The notes under the pieces were generated by a model that ran no database searches, was not told the origin of the DNA, and worked only from the letters and a program-made list of their open reading frames with translations. A program made the translations under genes and the position numbers. From Haloarcula nitratireducens (GTDB lineage Archaea; Halobacteriota; Halobacteria; Halobacteriales; Haloarculaceae), in NCBI RefSeq assembly GCF_019599505.1, contig NZ_RKLT01000001.1:806001-870000 (forward strand): a stretch of DNA of 64,000 nt. Reading direction: 5' to 3'. Each line of letters opens with the position of its first letter. The first letter of the stretch is position 1. Of this stretch, positions 55,676 through 64,000 are shown in pieces.

Positions 55676-55877
55676 GAACCTATATTCTCTCCAACCGACA
55701 ATAAGTTGCCGTCGCGTTACAGCGTCTGATAATCAGTGCGGACTCGAATCACCGAAATCGGGGGACGAGTCGGTCCGTCGTGCCGGTTTAGTTACGAAGC
55801 CGGAGCCGTCGCTTCACGCCTCGTCGAACGCCGATAGACTCACTTCGTTCGCCTATCGAGCCCGACGAAGCTCCGTT

Positions 55878-57128
55878 TCACTCCTCGTCGAACAGCGTGT
55901 CGCCGTCGACCATGTGCTCTTCGACGGCGTCCATGTCGAGCGTGAGGCCCAGACCCGGCTCTTCGGGGATCTCGATGTAGCCGTCCTCGATGACGGTCTC
56001 CTCGACTAAGTCGTCCCACCAGCCCAGTTCGTAGGAGTGGTACTCGACGGCCAGCGAGTTGGGGATGGCCGCGCCGACGTGGGCGCTCGCCATCGTGGCG
56101 ACCGGCGAGGAGACGTTGTGCATCGCCACCGGGACGTAGTACTGGTTGGCCACGTCCGCGACCTTCCGCGTCTCGCGCATGCCGCCGACCTTCGGCATGT
56201 CGGGCGCGATGATGTCGACCGCCTGGTTCTCGATGAGGCGGCGCTCCTCGGTCACGCGATAGCGGTTCTCACCGACCGTGATGGGCGTGTTCGTGGACTT
56301 CGTGACCTCTTCCTGGACTTCGAGGTTCTCCGGGGGAACGGGGTCTTCGAGCCACCAGACGTCGTAGTCCTCGATGGCCTCGGCCAGTCGCTTGCCCGAG
56401 CCGCCGGAGAACGTCCAGTGACAGTCGAAGGCCACGTCGGCCTCGTCTTTGACTTCTTCAGTGACTTTCTCGACGATCTCGGCCTTGTGGCGGATCTCGC
56501 CCGGGCGGAGGTGACGGTTCGCGCGGTCCTTCTCCAGTCCCGAGGGGACGTCGAGGTCGAACTTCAGGGCGTCGTAGCCCAGTTCGTCGACGACGCGGCG
56601 GGCCTCCTCGGCGCAGGCGTCGGGGTCGGCTTCGTCCTCGGTGTGACAGTCACAGTAGACGCGCATCTCGTCGCGGTACTTCCCACCCAGCAGCTGATAG
56701 GCCGGCACTTCGAGGATTTTGCCGGCGAGGTCGTGCAGCGCGACCTCGATGCCCGCGATGGCGGTGACGGTGACGCCCTCGACGCTCCCCTCGCCCGACA
56801 TCTTCTGGACGAGGTGTTCGTAGAGGCGGTCGATGTCGAGCGGGTTCTCGCCCACCACGAACGGCTTCATGCGCTCGATGAGTTCCGGGACGCCGGCGCC
56901 CCAGTAGGCCTCCCCAGTGCCCACGATGCCGGCGTCGGTGTAGATGCGGACGAGCGTCCACGGGAAGTTCCCGTCGACCATCGTCGTCTGGACGTCGGTG
57001 ATCTCGACGTCGCGGCCGCCGCCGCGCTTCGCGGTGACGCCCATCGTCTCCGAGGAGAGCTCTCGCATCGTGTACTCGGCGTTGGGGTCGTGCAAGTCAG
57101 CGTAGTCTACGTCGTTCGCCAGTCCCAT
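55878..57128 (-). CDS. Enolase-superfamily sugar acid dehydratase (gluconate/xylonate dehydratase type)
   Basis: The 416-residue mandelate-racemase-group enzyme has a capping domain, KFDLDVP (catalytic Lys, about 195), metal ligands in FDCHWTF, WLEDPVPPEN and ITVGENRYR, and the catalytic His in PVAMHNVSSPVATMASAHV. It resembles the haloarchaeal D-gluconate and D-xylonate dehydratases that form 2-keto-3-deoxy acids, the substrate of the KDG kinase at 26361. Which sugar acid it uses cannot be decided from sequence. It is followed upstream by a sugar-binding protein gene on the same strand (49 nt). Confidence 0.83.
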   Translation of the reverse strand: MGLANDVDYADLHDPNAEYTMRELSSETMGVTAKRGGGRDVEITDVQTTMVDGNFPWTLVRIYTDAGIVGTGEAYWGAGVPELIERMKPFVVGENPLDIDRLYEHLVQKMSGEGSVEGVTVTAIAGIEVALHDLAGKILEVPAYQLLGGKYRDEMRVYCDCHTEDEADPDACAEEARRVVDELGYDALKFDLDVPSGLEKDRANRHLRPGEIRHKAEIVEKVTEEVKDEADVAFDCHWTFSGGSGKRLAEAIEDYDVWWLEDPVPPENLEVQEEVTKSTNTPITVGENRYRVTEERRLIENQAVDIIAPDMPKVGGMRETRKVADVANQYYVPVAMHNVSSPVATMASAHVGAAIPNSLAVEYHSYELGWWDDLVEETVIEDGYIEIPEEPGLGLTLDMDAVEEHMVDGDTLFDEE

Positions 57129-57177
57129 GAGGGGGGCTTCCTACGCCCGTTACAAAAGTCTAGAGGAAATCGTTCGA

Positions 57178-58380
57178 TCAGGCCCGCGCGTCGAACGCCG
57201 CCACGACCTCGTCCGCGACGGCATCGACGTCCCACGTCGAGACGAACGTCGACATCGCCGTCTTCAGTTCGATGAGCTGTGCGGGACGGACGCCGAGCCC
57301 GTGCGTGATCGAGAGCGGTTGGTCCCGCGAGCGCTGGAAGGCCGTCTGCTGGTCCTGCAAGAACGGCGTGAACGCGTCCGTATCGACGTCCGTGCGGGGC
57401 GGTATCGACCCCTTCTTCTGGTTGAATCGCTTCTGCCCGTCGGCGGAGCCGACGTAGCCGAGGAACGTCGAGACGGCCTCGGGGTTCTCCGTCTCCGCGG
57501 CGGAGACGACGGAGTCCATGTTCATCGCGTACAGGCCGTCGGTCCCTGGGAACGGGACGTGGTCCCAGTCGTCTCGATAGCCGAACCCGTCGGCGTCGGC
57601 GTACTCGCCGGCCGCCCAGTCGCCCTGATGGAAGAACACCGATTCGCCCCGCGTGAACCGCGCGTTCGCGTCGGTCAGCGACGTGTACAGTTTGTCCTCG
57701 GGCGCCGCCTCGCCGTACTGCCTGACGATGTCCAGCGCGTCGGCGACCGCCCGGCGGTGCGCGGACGCGGACTCGTCAGTGACGCCGACGTACGTATCGA
57801 GGCCGTGCTCGCCGAGCAACACCGTCTCCCACATTTGGAGGACGGTCCACGGGTTCTTCATCGGGAACAGCATCCCGAGGCAGTCCGTCTCTTCGCCGAT
57901 TCGACGGAGTTCCTCCGCGAGCGCACGCGGGCTGTCGAGACTGGCCGGGTCGACGCCGACGGCCTCCACCTGCGAGACGTTGTAAAAGAGGTTGTTGATG
58001 CGGTGGATGTTGATCGGCACGGCGCGGTAGGTCCCCTCGAAGCGTGCGGCCTCCTTCGGCCCGTCGAGGTAGTTCCGCTCCATCGTCCCCGATTCCCAGA
58101 CCGTCGAGACGTCGCCGAGGACGCTGGCGTCGTCGTAGGGCTTGAGGTTCTTGCCGGGCCACTCGATCCAGACGTCCGGCGGATTCTCCTTGAGGATGCG
58201 ACTCTTGACTTCCAGACTGAGGTTCTCGTCGGTGACGTCGCCGAGAGAGACGTCGGGATGTCGCTGTTCGAACCCGTCGAGGAGCGCCTCGAGCGCCGCA
58301 CCGCCGTCGCCACCGACCAGTCGATGCAGCAACTCGACACCGCCTCCCGTCCCACCACGGGCCGACGAAGAGCGTGACAT
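57178..58380 (-). CDS. Family 1 extracellular sugar-binding protein without a signal peptide
   Basis: The 400-residue protein has the family 1 solute-binding fold: VELLHRLVGGDGGAALEALLDGF near its start, FFHQGDWAAGEYADADGF, PFPGTDGLYAMNMDS and a helical C-terminus. In haloarchaea this fold follows a Tat signal and LAGC lipobox; here the start MSRSSSARGGTGGG leads directly into the mature-type sequence, and an in-frame TAA ends the frame 10 codons upstream, so no signal can be recovered. No permease or ATPase genes are nearby. It is either an intracellular sugar-binding protein, a pseudogene-like relic, or lost its signal recently. Confidence 0.8.
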   Translation of the reverse strand: MSRSSSARGGTGGGVELLHRLVGGDGGAALEALLDGFEQRHPDVSLGDVTDENLSLEVKSRILKENPPDVWIEWPGKNLKPYDDASVLGDVSTVWESGTMERNYLDGPKEAARFEGTYRAVPINIHRINNLFYNVSQVEAVGVDPASLDSPRALAEELRRIGEETDCLGMLFPMKNPWTVLQMWETVLLGEHGLDTYVGVTDESASAHRRAVADALDIVRQYGEAAPEDKLYTSLTDANARFTRGESVFFHQGDWAAGEYADADGFGYRDDWDHVPFPGTDGLYAMNMDSVVSAAETENPEAVSTFLGYVGSADGQKRFNQKKGSIPPRTDVDTDAFTPFLQDQQTAFQRSRDQPLSITHGLGVRPAQLIELKTAMSTFVSTWDVDAVADEVVAAFDARA

Positions 58381-58453
58381 ACCGATACCCTCACCACTGC
58401 GCCGTTAAGAAACTATCCCGCCCGTTCTCAGACGTGATTATGCGGACACGATG

Positions 58454-58459
58454 ATTTAT
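58454..58459 (+). promoter_or_regulatory. TATA box of the soluble transducer gene
   Basis: TTTATG lies 26-31 nt before the ATG at 58485, in the position for a leaderless transcript; a divergent minus-strand promoter lies in the same 104-nt gap. Confidence 0.5.
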
Positions 58460-58484
58460 GTAACCCATCTCGAAAGTGAATCGT

Positions 58485-59984
58485 ATGAACGAGGCAGTGA
58501 GTGAACGGATGTCAGGGGCGATACTGGGGCAGTTCCTCCATGCCCTGTATCAGGTGGGCGTCGTCGGCTTCGCTCCGTCGGGATTGGTACCGGTTCTCTC
58601 GGGGACGGGGTTCGTCGTCGCGGCGGGAGGTGCCCTCTACTCCGCGCGGCATCTCCGTGAGACACTGGCGGAAGGCGAGACCGAGCGAGCGGCGCTCGAA
58701 GCGGAGACTGACCGACTGACCGACGAACTCGAATCGGTCCGGGCGACGCGGGACGCGCTCGTCGCGGACATCGCGTTCGCGCGAGCCGAGCCGTCCGAGC
58801 CGTCCGAGCCGTCCGTAGCCACTCCGTCGCGGCCGGAGCGACCGACCGCGACGACGGACGGCGGCGTCGTAGCGACGGACGACCTCTCGACCGAGCAACT
58901 CTCGGCGTACCTCACCGACTGCTGTGCGACGCTCGACGCGGCGGGCGAGGGCGACCTCCGACGGCGGATGAGCGAGGAGACGCCGTCGGCCTCGCTCAAC
59001 GAACTCGCCGCGGAGTTCAACGAGATGGCGACGGCGTTCGAACAGACCATCGACACCGCCAGCGAGTTCTCCGACGACGTCGCCGGATCCTCCGAGCAGG
59101 TGACTGCGGCGACTCAAGCCGTCAAGGAAGCCTCCGAGAGCGTCGCGGGGACCGTTCAGGGAATCGCCGACGTCTTCCACGAACAGCACCAGCAGATATC
59201 GACCATCAGCAGCGAGATGTCCGAGATGTCCGCGACCATCGAGGAGATCGCGGCCTCCTCGAACGAGGTCACGGAGATGGCCGACAAGACCGAGCGCCGG
59301 ACGGTCGAGGGGATCGAGGCCGGACAGGAGGCACACGAGACGATGGCGACGACGGTCGAACGGACAGACGACGTCGTCGGGACGGTTCAGACCCTCAACG
59401 ACCGGATGGAGGAAGTCGGCCAGATCGTCGACCTCATCGACAACATCGCCGAACAGACCAACATCCTCGCCCTGAACGCCTCTATCGAGGCCGCCCACGC
59501 CTCCTCGGGGGCGGAGAACAACGGCTTCGGCGTCGTCGCCGACGAGGTGAAGGCCCTCGCCGAGGAGACCAAGGACGCGACCAATCAGATAGAGGACCTC
59601 ATCGAGGACATCCAGGACCAGACCGACGACGCCGTCGAGGAGATAACGGAGATGCAGGACTCCGTCGAGGACGGACAGGAGGCGGTCGACGAGGGCCTCG
59701 AAGCGCTCGAATCGATCATGGAACACGTCCAGCGGACCAGCTCCGGCGTCAAGGAGATCAGCAACGCCACCGACGATCAGGCGGCCAGCAGCGAGGAGGT
59801 CGCCTCCATCGCCGACGACGTGGCCGAGACCTCCCGCGAGAACGTCGAGGAAGCCGAACACGTCGCCGCCATCGCCGAGGAGCAGAACCTCGCGCTGGGC
59901 GAGATGTACGTCAACGCGCGGATGCTGACCATGCGCGCGAAGCAGCTCACGACGCTGTTCGAGCGATACGAGACCGACGACTGA
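58485..59984 (+). CDS. Methyl-accepting chemotaxis transducer (Htr type) with complete signalling domain
   Basis: The 499-residue protein has a hydrophobic N-terminal segment (about 10-55, one hairpin or membrane-associated helices), a short coiled coil, a Ser-Glu-Pro repeat linker (about 100-108), a helical segment and a full MCP domain. The conserved tip IAEQTNILALNASIEAAHA is present (about 320-340), so it should bind CheA/CheW. No extracellular sensor domain is present, so it may be a cytosolic or membrane-proximal energy or redox transducer. It contrasts with the tip-less protein at 22932. Confidence 0.9.
   Translation: MNEAVSERMSGAILGQFLHALYQVGVVGFAPSGLVPVLSGTGFVVAAGGALYSARHLRETLAEGETERAALEAETDRLTDELESVRATRDALVADIAFARAEPSEPSEPSVATPSRPERPTATTDGGVVATDDLSTEQLSAYLTDCCATLDAAGEGDLRRRMSEETPSASLNELAAEFNEMATAFEQTIDTASEFSDDVAGSSEQVTAATQAVKEASESVAGTVQGIADVFHEQHQQISTISSEMSEMSATIEEIAASSNEVTEMADKTERRTVEGIEAGQEAHETMATTVERTDDVVGTVQTLNDRMEEVGQIVDLIDNIAEQTNILALNASIEAAHASSGAENNGFGVVADEVKALAEETKDATNQIEDLIEDIQDQTDDAVEEITEMQDSVEDGQEAVDEGLEALESIMEHVQRTSSGVKEISNATDDQAASSEEVASIADDVAETSRENVEEAEHVAAIAEEQNLALGEMYVNARMLTMRAKQLTTLFERYETDD
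58788..58814 (+). repeat. Three tandem 9-bp repeats in the transducer gene
   Basis: GAGCCGTCC is repeated three times in frame and encodes a Glu-Pro-Ser repeat in the linker. Confidence 0.8.
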
Positions 59985-60095
59985 GAAGCCCGGTCACGCT
60001 TACCATCTTCTTACCGCTGCTTCTCCTATTAGGATCGTAGAAATACTTAATTACGCCCGAGTAGTTACGAGTAGTGGAGATAGAGGGGTACACAC

Positions 60096-60812
60096 ATGGA
60101 TTTCGAATTCACTCAGCAGCCCGCGTATACGCTCGTCAAAGTAACGCTCGAAAGCGGGGACTCGATACAGGCCGAACCGGGGGCGATGGTCTCGATGTCA
60201 GATACCGTCGCCATCGCCACGTCGAAGAGCAACGACGGCATCCTCAGTTCGGCGAAATCGATGCTCGGCGGCGAGTCGCTCGTCGCCAACACGTTCACCG
60301 CCGAGGGCGGGCGGGGCGAAGTGACGCTCGCACCGCCGACGCCCGGGGACGTCCACCACCACGAGATGGACGACGGCACGCTGTACGCCGTCGACGGATC
60401 GTATCTGGCGTCCACGCCCGATGTCGAGATCGAATCCGAGTTCGGCGGCCTGAAGTCGATGCTCTCGGGCGTCGGCGTCACGCCGCTGGCGCTGAAAGGG
60501 AGCGGCGACGTCTTCGTCGAGGCGTTCGGCGGGCTGGAGACGGTCGAACTGGCCGAGGGCGAGCGCTACACCATCGACAACGACCACGTCGTCGCGTGGG
60601 AGGGGACCACCGACTTCGACGCCCGCCGCATCGGCGGCCTGAAGTCGACGCTCCTGAGCGGCGAAGGCATCGTGATGGACTTCACCGGGCCGGGGAAAGT
60701 GTGGTATCAGACCCGCGGGATGGACGCCTTCACCTCGGCCATCGCCGCCGATATCGCCTCCGGCGGCCGGGACGACAACGACGACGGCATCGGCGTCGAA
60801 GACCTCTTCTGA
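60096..60812 (+). CDS. AIM24 family protein (TIGR00266)
   Basis: The 238-residue protein is a beta-rich AIM24/DUF124 member: it starts MDFEFTQQPAYTLVKVTLESGDSIQAEPGAMVSMS, with a repeated two-lobed pattern in which ALKGSGDVFVEAFGG and GLKSTLLSGEGIVMDFTGPGKVWYQTRG recur. The family is found in all domains; in yeast Aim24 is mitochondrial, but the molecular role in archaea is unknown. It stands alone, followed by a TIM-barrel isomerase gene 116 nt downstream. Confidence 0.85.
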   Translation: MDFEFTQQPAYTLVKVTLESGDSIQAEPGAMVSMSDTVAIATSKSNDGILSSAKSMLGGESLVANTFTAEGGRGEVTLAPPTPGDVHHHEMDDGTLYAVDGSYLASTPDVEIESEFGGLKSMLSGVGVTPLALKGSGDVFVEAFGGLETVELAEGERYTIDNDHVVAWEGTTDFDARRIGGLKSTLLSGEGIVMDFTGPGKVWYQTRGMDAFTSAIAADIASGGRDDNDDGIGVEDLF

Positions 60813-60928
60813 GCGGCGAGGGCGACTATCGTCTCCGTTCCGCACGGTGTCGCCCGGTTTTCGGATCGATTCGACCGCGGGCGGCATTTCGGCAAGGATT
60901 TATTACCCTCATTTTCGCAGTGTCACCC

Positions 60929-61897
60929 ATGCAAGTCGGTGTCCTGACTGTGCCGCTCGGCGACCAGTCCCTCGAAGACGCGCTCTCGTATCTGGACGGT
61001 ATCGGCGTCGACGCCGTCGAACTCGGCTGCGGCGGGTTCACGGGCGACGACCACCTCCCGCGCGACGAGTACCTGAACGACGAGGACGCGCAAGCGGACC
61101 TCCGAGACTCGCTCGACGAACACGGGATGGAGGTGAGCGCGCTGGCGACCCACAACAACCCGCTCCACCCCGACGACGACCGGGCGAGCGAGGCCGATAC
61201 CGAACTGCGGGAGGCCATCGAACTGGCCGACCAACTCGGCGTCGACGCGGTCACGACGTTCTCGGGGCTGCCCGCCGGCGGACCCGACGACGAGGTGCCC
61301 AACTGGATCACCGCGCCGTGGCCGACCGAACACGCCGACGCCCACGAGTATCAGTGGGAGGTGGCCACGGACTACTGGTCGGATATCGCCGACTACGCCG
61401 CCGACCACGACGTGAACGTCGCCATCGAGATGCACCCGAACATGCTCGTCTACGAGCCCCACGGCATGCTGAAACTCCGCGAGGCCACGAACGAGCACAT
61501 CGGCGCGAACTTCGACCCCTCCCACCTCTACTGGCAGGGCATCGACGTGACCGCCGCCATCCGACTGCTCGGCGAGGAAGACGCCATCCACCACTTCCAC
61601 GCGAAGGACACGAAGGTCTACGAGGAGAACGCCCGCGAGAAGGGCGTCCTCGACACGACGGGCTACACCGAGGAAGCCGACCGCTCGTGGCTGTTCCGCT
61701 CCATCGGCTACGGCCACGGCGAGGAACACTGGAAAGACGTCGTCTCGACCCTGCGGATGGTCGGCTACGACGACACGCTCTCCATCGAACACGAGGACTC
61801 GCTGACCAGCGGCCGCGAGGGACTGGAGAAGGCCGTGGACGTACTCGACCGCGCCGTCTTCGAGACGACGCCGGGCGACGCCTACTGGGCGGAATAG
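60929..61897 (+). CDS. Sugar phosphate isomerase/epimerase (AP endonuclease 2-type TIM barrel)
   Basis: The 322-residue TIM-barrel starts MQVGVLTVPLGDQSLEDALSYLDGIGVDAVELGCGG. It has VAIEMHPNMLVY (about 168-179), IGANFDPSHLYWQGID (metal-binding Asp/His, about 191-206) and IHHFHAKDTKVY (about 223-234), plus SIEHED near the end, all usual in inosose dehydratase, IolE/IolI and related epimerases. It is followed after 30 nt by a Gfo/Idh/MocA dehydrogenase, a pairing typical of sugar and cyclitol catabolism. A TATA box lies about 28 nt before the ATG. Confidence 0.82.
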   Translation: MQVGVLTVPLGDQSLEDALSYLDGIGVDAVELGCGGFTGDDHLPRDEYLNDEDAQADLRDSLDEHGMEVSALATHNNPLHPDDDRASEADTELREAIELADQLGVDAVTTFSGLPAGGPDDEVPNWITAPWPTEHADAHEYQWEVATDYWSDIADYAADHDVNVAIEMHPNMLVYEPHGMLKLREATNEHIGANFDPSHLYWQGIDVTAAIRLLGEEDAIHHFHAKDTKVYEENAREKGVLDTTGYTEEADRSWLFRSIGYGHGEEHWKDVVSTLRMVGYDDTLSIEHEDSLTSGREGLEKAVDVLDRAVFETTPGDAYWAE

Positions 61898-61927
61898 CGC
61901 TTTCAACGACATGACTGACAAACTCCA

Positions 61928-63037
61928 ATGACGACGGAACCACTCGACATCGGCGTATTAGGCTACAAGTTCATGGGCAAGGCGCACGCGAACGCGTTCG
62001 CGCGGTTGCCCATGTTCTTCGACGACGCGCCCGAGCTCAACCGCGAGGTCGTCGTCGGCCGCGACGAGGAGGCGCTCGCCGAGGCGGCCGACAGCCTCGG
62101 CTTCTCGCGGACGGCGACCGACTGGCGGGACGTGATCGACGAGGTCGACGTCTTCTACAACCTCGGCCCGAACCACGTTCACTCCGAGCCCTCTATCGCG
62201 GCGCTCGAAGCCGGAACGCCCGTGTTCTGCGAGAAGCCGCTGGCACCGACCCTCGACGACGCGCAGTCGATGGCCGACGCCGCGGCCGAGGCGGACGTGC
62301 CCGCCGGCATCGCCTTCAACTACCGATTCATCCCGGCCATCCAGTACGCGAAGCGGCTCGTCGAGAACGGCGAACTCGGCGAGATCCGGCACTTCCGCGG
62401 TCGGTATCTGCAGGACTGGCTGACCGACCCCGAGGCCCCGTGGTCGTGGCGCAACGACGAGGAGATGGCCGGGAGCGGCGCGCTCGGCGACCTCGGCGCG
62501 CACACCGTCGACCTCGCGCGGTTCCTCGTCGGCGATATCGAGGAGCTGAGCGGCCACCTGCGGACGTTCGTGGACGAGCGGCCCGTCGAAGGGGAAAACG
62601 AGACGCGGCCGGTCACGGTGGACGACGCCTACTCCGCGCAGGTCGCCTTCGAGAACGGCGTGATGGGTACCTTGGAGGCCACTCGGATGGCCAACGGCAA
62701 CAAGAACAACCACACGATCGAGATCGAGGGGACGAAGGGGAGCCTGCGGTTCTCGCTCGAACGGTTGAACGAACTCGAACTCTTACGAGAGGGCGGCCGC
62801 GGCTACGAGACGATTCTGATGACTGACCCAGAGGACCCGTATCTCGACCACTGGTGGCCGCCGGGCCACGTCATCGGCTGGGAGCACACGTTCGTCCACG
62901 AGAACTACGAGTTCCTCTCGGCGGTGGCCGACGGCGGCGCGTACGAGCCCGGTTTCGCCGACGGACTGGCCGTCCAGCGGGTGCTCGACGCCGTCGAGCG
63001 CAGCGACGACGGGCGCGAGTGGGTCGCCGTCGAGTAG
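61928..63037 (+). CDS. Gfo/Idh/MocA family oxidoreductase (paralogue of the gene at 16430)
   Basis: The 369-residue protein has a Rossmann motif (GVLGYKFMGKAHANAF), CEKPLAPT (about 99-106) with the catalytic Lys, and a C-terminal domain with DLGAHTVDLARFLVGDI. It is a close paralogue of the dehydrogenase at 16430; both share KAHANAxARLPMFF and a WWPxGHxIGWEHxFVHENYEF block. Coupled with the adjacent TIM-barrel gene, it probably oxidises a sugar or cyclitol that the isomerase handles. Confidence 0.88.
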   Translation: MTTEPLDIGVLGYKFMGKAHANAFARLPMFFDDAPELNREVVVGRDEEALAEAADSLGFSRTATDWRDVIDEVDVFYNLGPNHVHSEPSIAALEAGTPVFCEKPLAPTLDDAQSMADAAAEADVPAGIAFNYRFIPAIQYAKRLVENGELGEIRHFRGRYLQDWLTDPEAPWSWRNDEEMAGSGALGDLGAHTVDLARFLVGDIEELSGHLRTFVDERPVEGENETRPVTVDDAYSAQVAFENGVMGTLEATRMANGNKNNHTIEIEGTKGSLRFSLERLNELELLREGGRGYETILMTDPEDPYLDHWWPPGHVIGWEHTFVHENYEFLSAVADGGAYEPGFADGLAVQRVLDAVERSDDGREWVAVE

Positions 63038-63123
63038 CGCGCCGCGGTTCGAACCGCCGCGACCGACGCCGGGCCGTGTCGTCAGACGATTGGCTTTTCA
63101 CTCGTCTCCTCGCTTGGGACGGT

Positions 63124-64000
63124 ATGTCACTGACTAGCCGTCTCGACGCGTATCTGGCCGAGAACGACCTGCGGGCGGTGTGGTTCGCGGGGCCGAACGG
63201 TTTCGCGTGGCTGACCGGCGGCGGCGACAGCGTCGTCGACCGAGGGGGCGACGTCGGCGTCGCGGCGGCGGGCTACGACGGCGACGGCGTGACCGTCGTC
63301 ACGAACAACATCGAGGCGAACCGGCTCCGAGCGGAGGAACTCGACGAGGGCGTCGCCATCGAGACGTTCGAGTGGTACGAGGCGTCGCTGGCCGAAGCGG
63401 TGGCGTCGGTGAGTCCGACGCCGGCCGCGGCCGACTTCGGCGTGGCTGACTTCTCGTCCGTCGACGCGGGCGAACTCCGCCAGCCGCTGACCGGCCGACA
63501 GATCGAGCAGTACCGCGATCTGAGCGCAGACGCCGCCGCGGCCATCGAGTCCGTCGCCGGGGGAGCGAGCGCGGACGACACGGAACGGGCCGTCGCCGCC
63601 GAGTTGCGTCACGAGCTATCGACCCGCGGCGTCGAATCGCCGGTGGCGTTAGTCGGGAGCGCCGCGCGCGCCCAGCGGTACCGCCACTACACGCCGAAAG
63701 AGGAACCGCTGGGCGAGTACGCGCTCCTGTCGGTGACCGCCCAGCGCGACGGCTTGCACACCAGTTGCACACGGACGGTGGCGTTCGACCCGCCCGAGTG
63801 GCTCGAAGAGCGGACGCGGAAGGCGATGCGCGTCGAGACGACGGCGCTCGCGGCGACCCGGGCCGTCGCCGAGGAAGGCGGAACGGCCGCCGACGTGTTC
63901 GCGGCGATTCAGGACGCCTACGACGCCGTCGGGTGGAACGGCGAGTGGCGCAACCACCACCAGGGCGGCGCGGCCGGGTTCGCCGGCCGCGAGTGGATCG
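63124..64000 (+). CDS. M24-fold protein (aminopeptidase P/creatinase type), C-terminus cut by window edge
   Basis: The visible 292 residues have an N-terminal creatinase-like domain (MSLTSRLDAYLAENDLRAVWFAGPNGFAWLTGG) and the start of a pita-bread domain. Where M24 peptidases carry the two metal-binding Asp residues (VDxG then SDxTRT), the sequence reads LLSVTAQ and HTSCTRT, with no Asp at either place. The window ends in a HHQGGAAGFAGRE region that corresponds to the GHGIG His motif. The protein may therefore be a metal-free hydrolase, as creatinase is, or inactive. The remaining ligands lie beyond the window. Confidence 0.75.
   Translation, partial: MSLTSRLDAYLAENDLRAVWFAGPNGFAWLTGGGDSVVDRGGDVGVAAAGYDGDGVTVVTNNIEANRLRAEELDEGVAIETFEWYEASLAEAVASVSPTPAAADFGVADFSSVDAGELRQPLTGRQIEQYRDLSADAAAAIESVAGGASADDTERAVAAELRHELSTRGVESPVALVGSAARAQRYRHYTPKEEPLGEYALLSVTAQRDGLHTSCTRTVAFDPPEWLEERTRKAMRVETTALAATRAVAEEGGTAADVFAAIQDAYDAVGWNGEWRNHHQGGAAGFAGREWI

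Noticed and set aside
55800..55860. Imperfect inverted repeat GATAG...CTATC upstream of the histidine kinase
   Set aside because: Short arms and a long loop; not distinguishable from chance.

Overview
The window is from a haloarchaeon (class Halobacteria). It is GC-rich, and its proteins are strongly acidic. Lipoproteins carry twin-arginine signals followed by LAGC or LSGC lipoboxes, many starts lie about 25 nt downstream of a TATA-like box (leaderless mRNAs), and several haloarchaea-typical families occur (RdfA with its SMC-like partner, DUF5805, HTH_10 regulators, GlpABC). No rRNA, tRNA or CRISPR array was seen. I cannot place it to genus from sequence alone.

Layout. 1-5.2 kb: housekeeping genes (an FAD oxidase fragment, a flavin disulfide reductase, DUF1059, YjbQ, a universal stress protein, CoaD). 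5.4-8.1 kb: the cell-shape pair RdfA and an SMC-like protein. 8.6-18.7 kb: a sugar or cyclitol catabolic block with a hydroxypyruvate-isomerase-like protein, a zinc alcohol dehydrogenase, a CUT2-type sugar ABC transporter with an IolD-like thiamine-diphosphate enzyme embedded in its operon, a Gfo/Idh/MocA dehydrogenase and an HpcH/HpaI aldolase. 18.7-22.1 kb: a gene-poor stretch around a tyrosine recombinase and its DUF5805 partner. 22.1-26.2 kb: a sensing operon made of a ligand-binding lipoprotein, a transducer-like protein that lacks the CheA-binding tip, and a small coiled-coil protein. 26.4-30.2 kb: lower sugar metabolism (KDG kinase, pyruvate kinase, ROK sugar kinase). 30.2-39.1 kb: an Orc1/Cdc6-like ATPase and the divergent glycerol genes (permease and glpK on one strand, glpABC on the other). 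39-42.5 kb: a universal stress protein, a relic IS605-type end and PEP carboxylase. 42.8-52.3 kb: an HTH regulator followed by a Liv-type ABC transporter in a tight operon with a ketosynthase III homologue, then an alpha/beta hydrolase and an acyl-CoA ligase. 52.3-64 kb: a membrane zincin, a multidomain histidine kinase, a gluconate/xylonate-type dehydratase, a signal-less sugar-binding protein, a complete soluble chemotaxis transducer, an AIM24-family protein, a second TIM-barrel isomerase plus Gfo/Idh/MocA pair, and a partial M24-fold protein.

How the parts fit. Much of the window is carbon acquisition feeding the semiphosphorylative Entner-Doudoroff route and glycerol metabolism. Sugar acids would be dehydrated by the enolase-superfamily enzyme, phosphorylated by KDG kinase and passed through pyruvate kinase; glycerol would enter through GlpK and GlpABC; PEP carboxylase supplies oxaloacetate. 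The strongest candidates for undescribed biology are the IolD-like enzyme inside the sugar transporter operon, the tip-less transducer operon, and the Liv/ketosynthase/acyl-CoA-ligase locus, whose two promoters carry a matching 18-bp operator-like palindrome at nearly the same distance from the start codon. LivM appears to start at a non-canonical ATT codon. Function calls rest on motif recognition by eye; no database search was possible.
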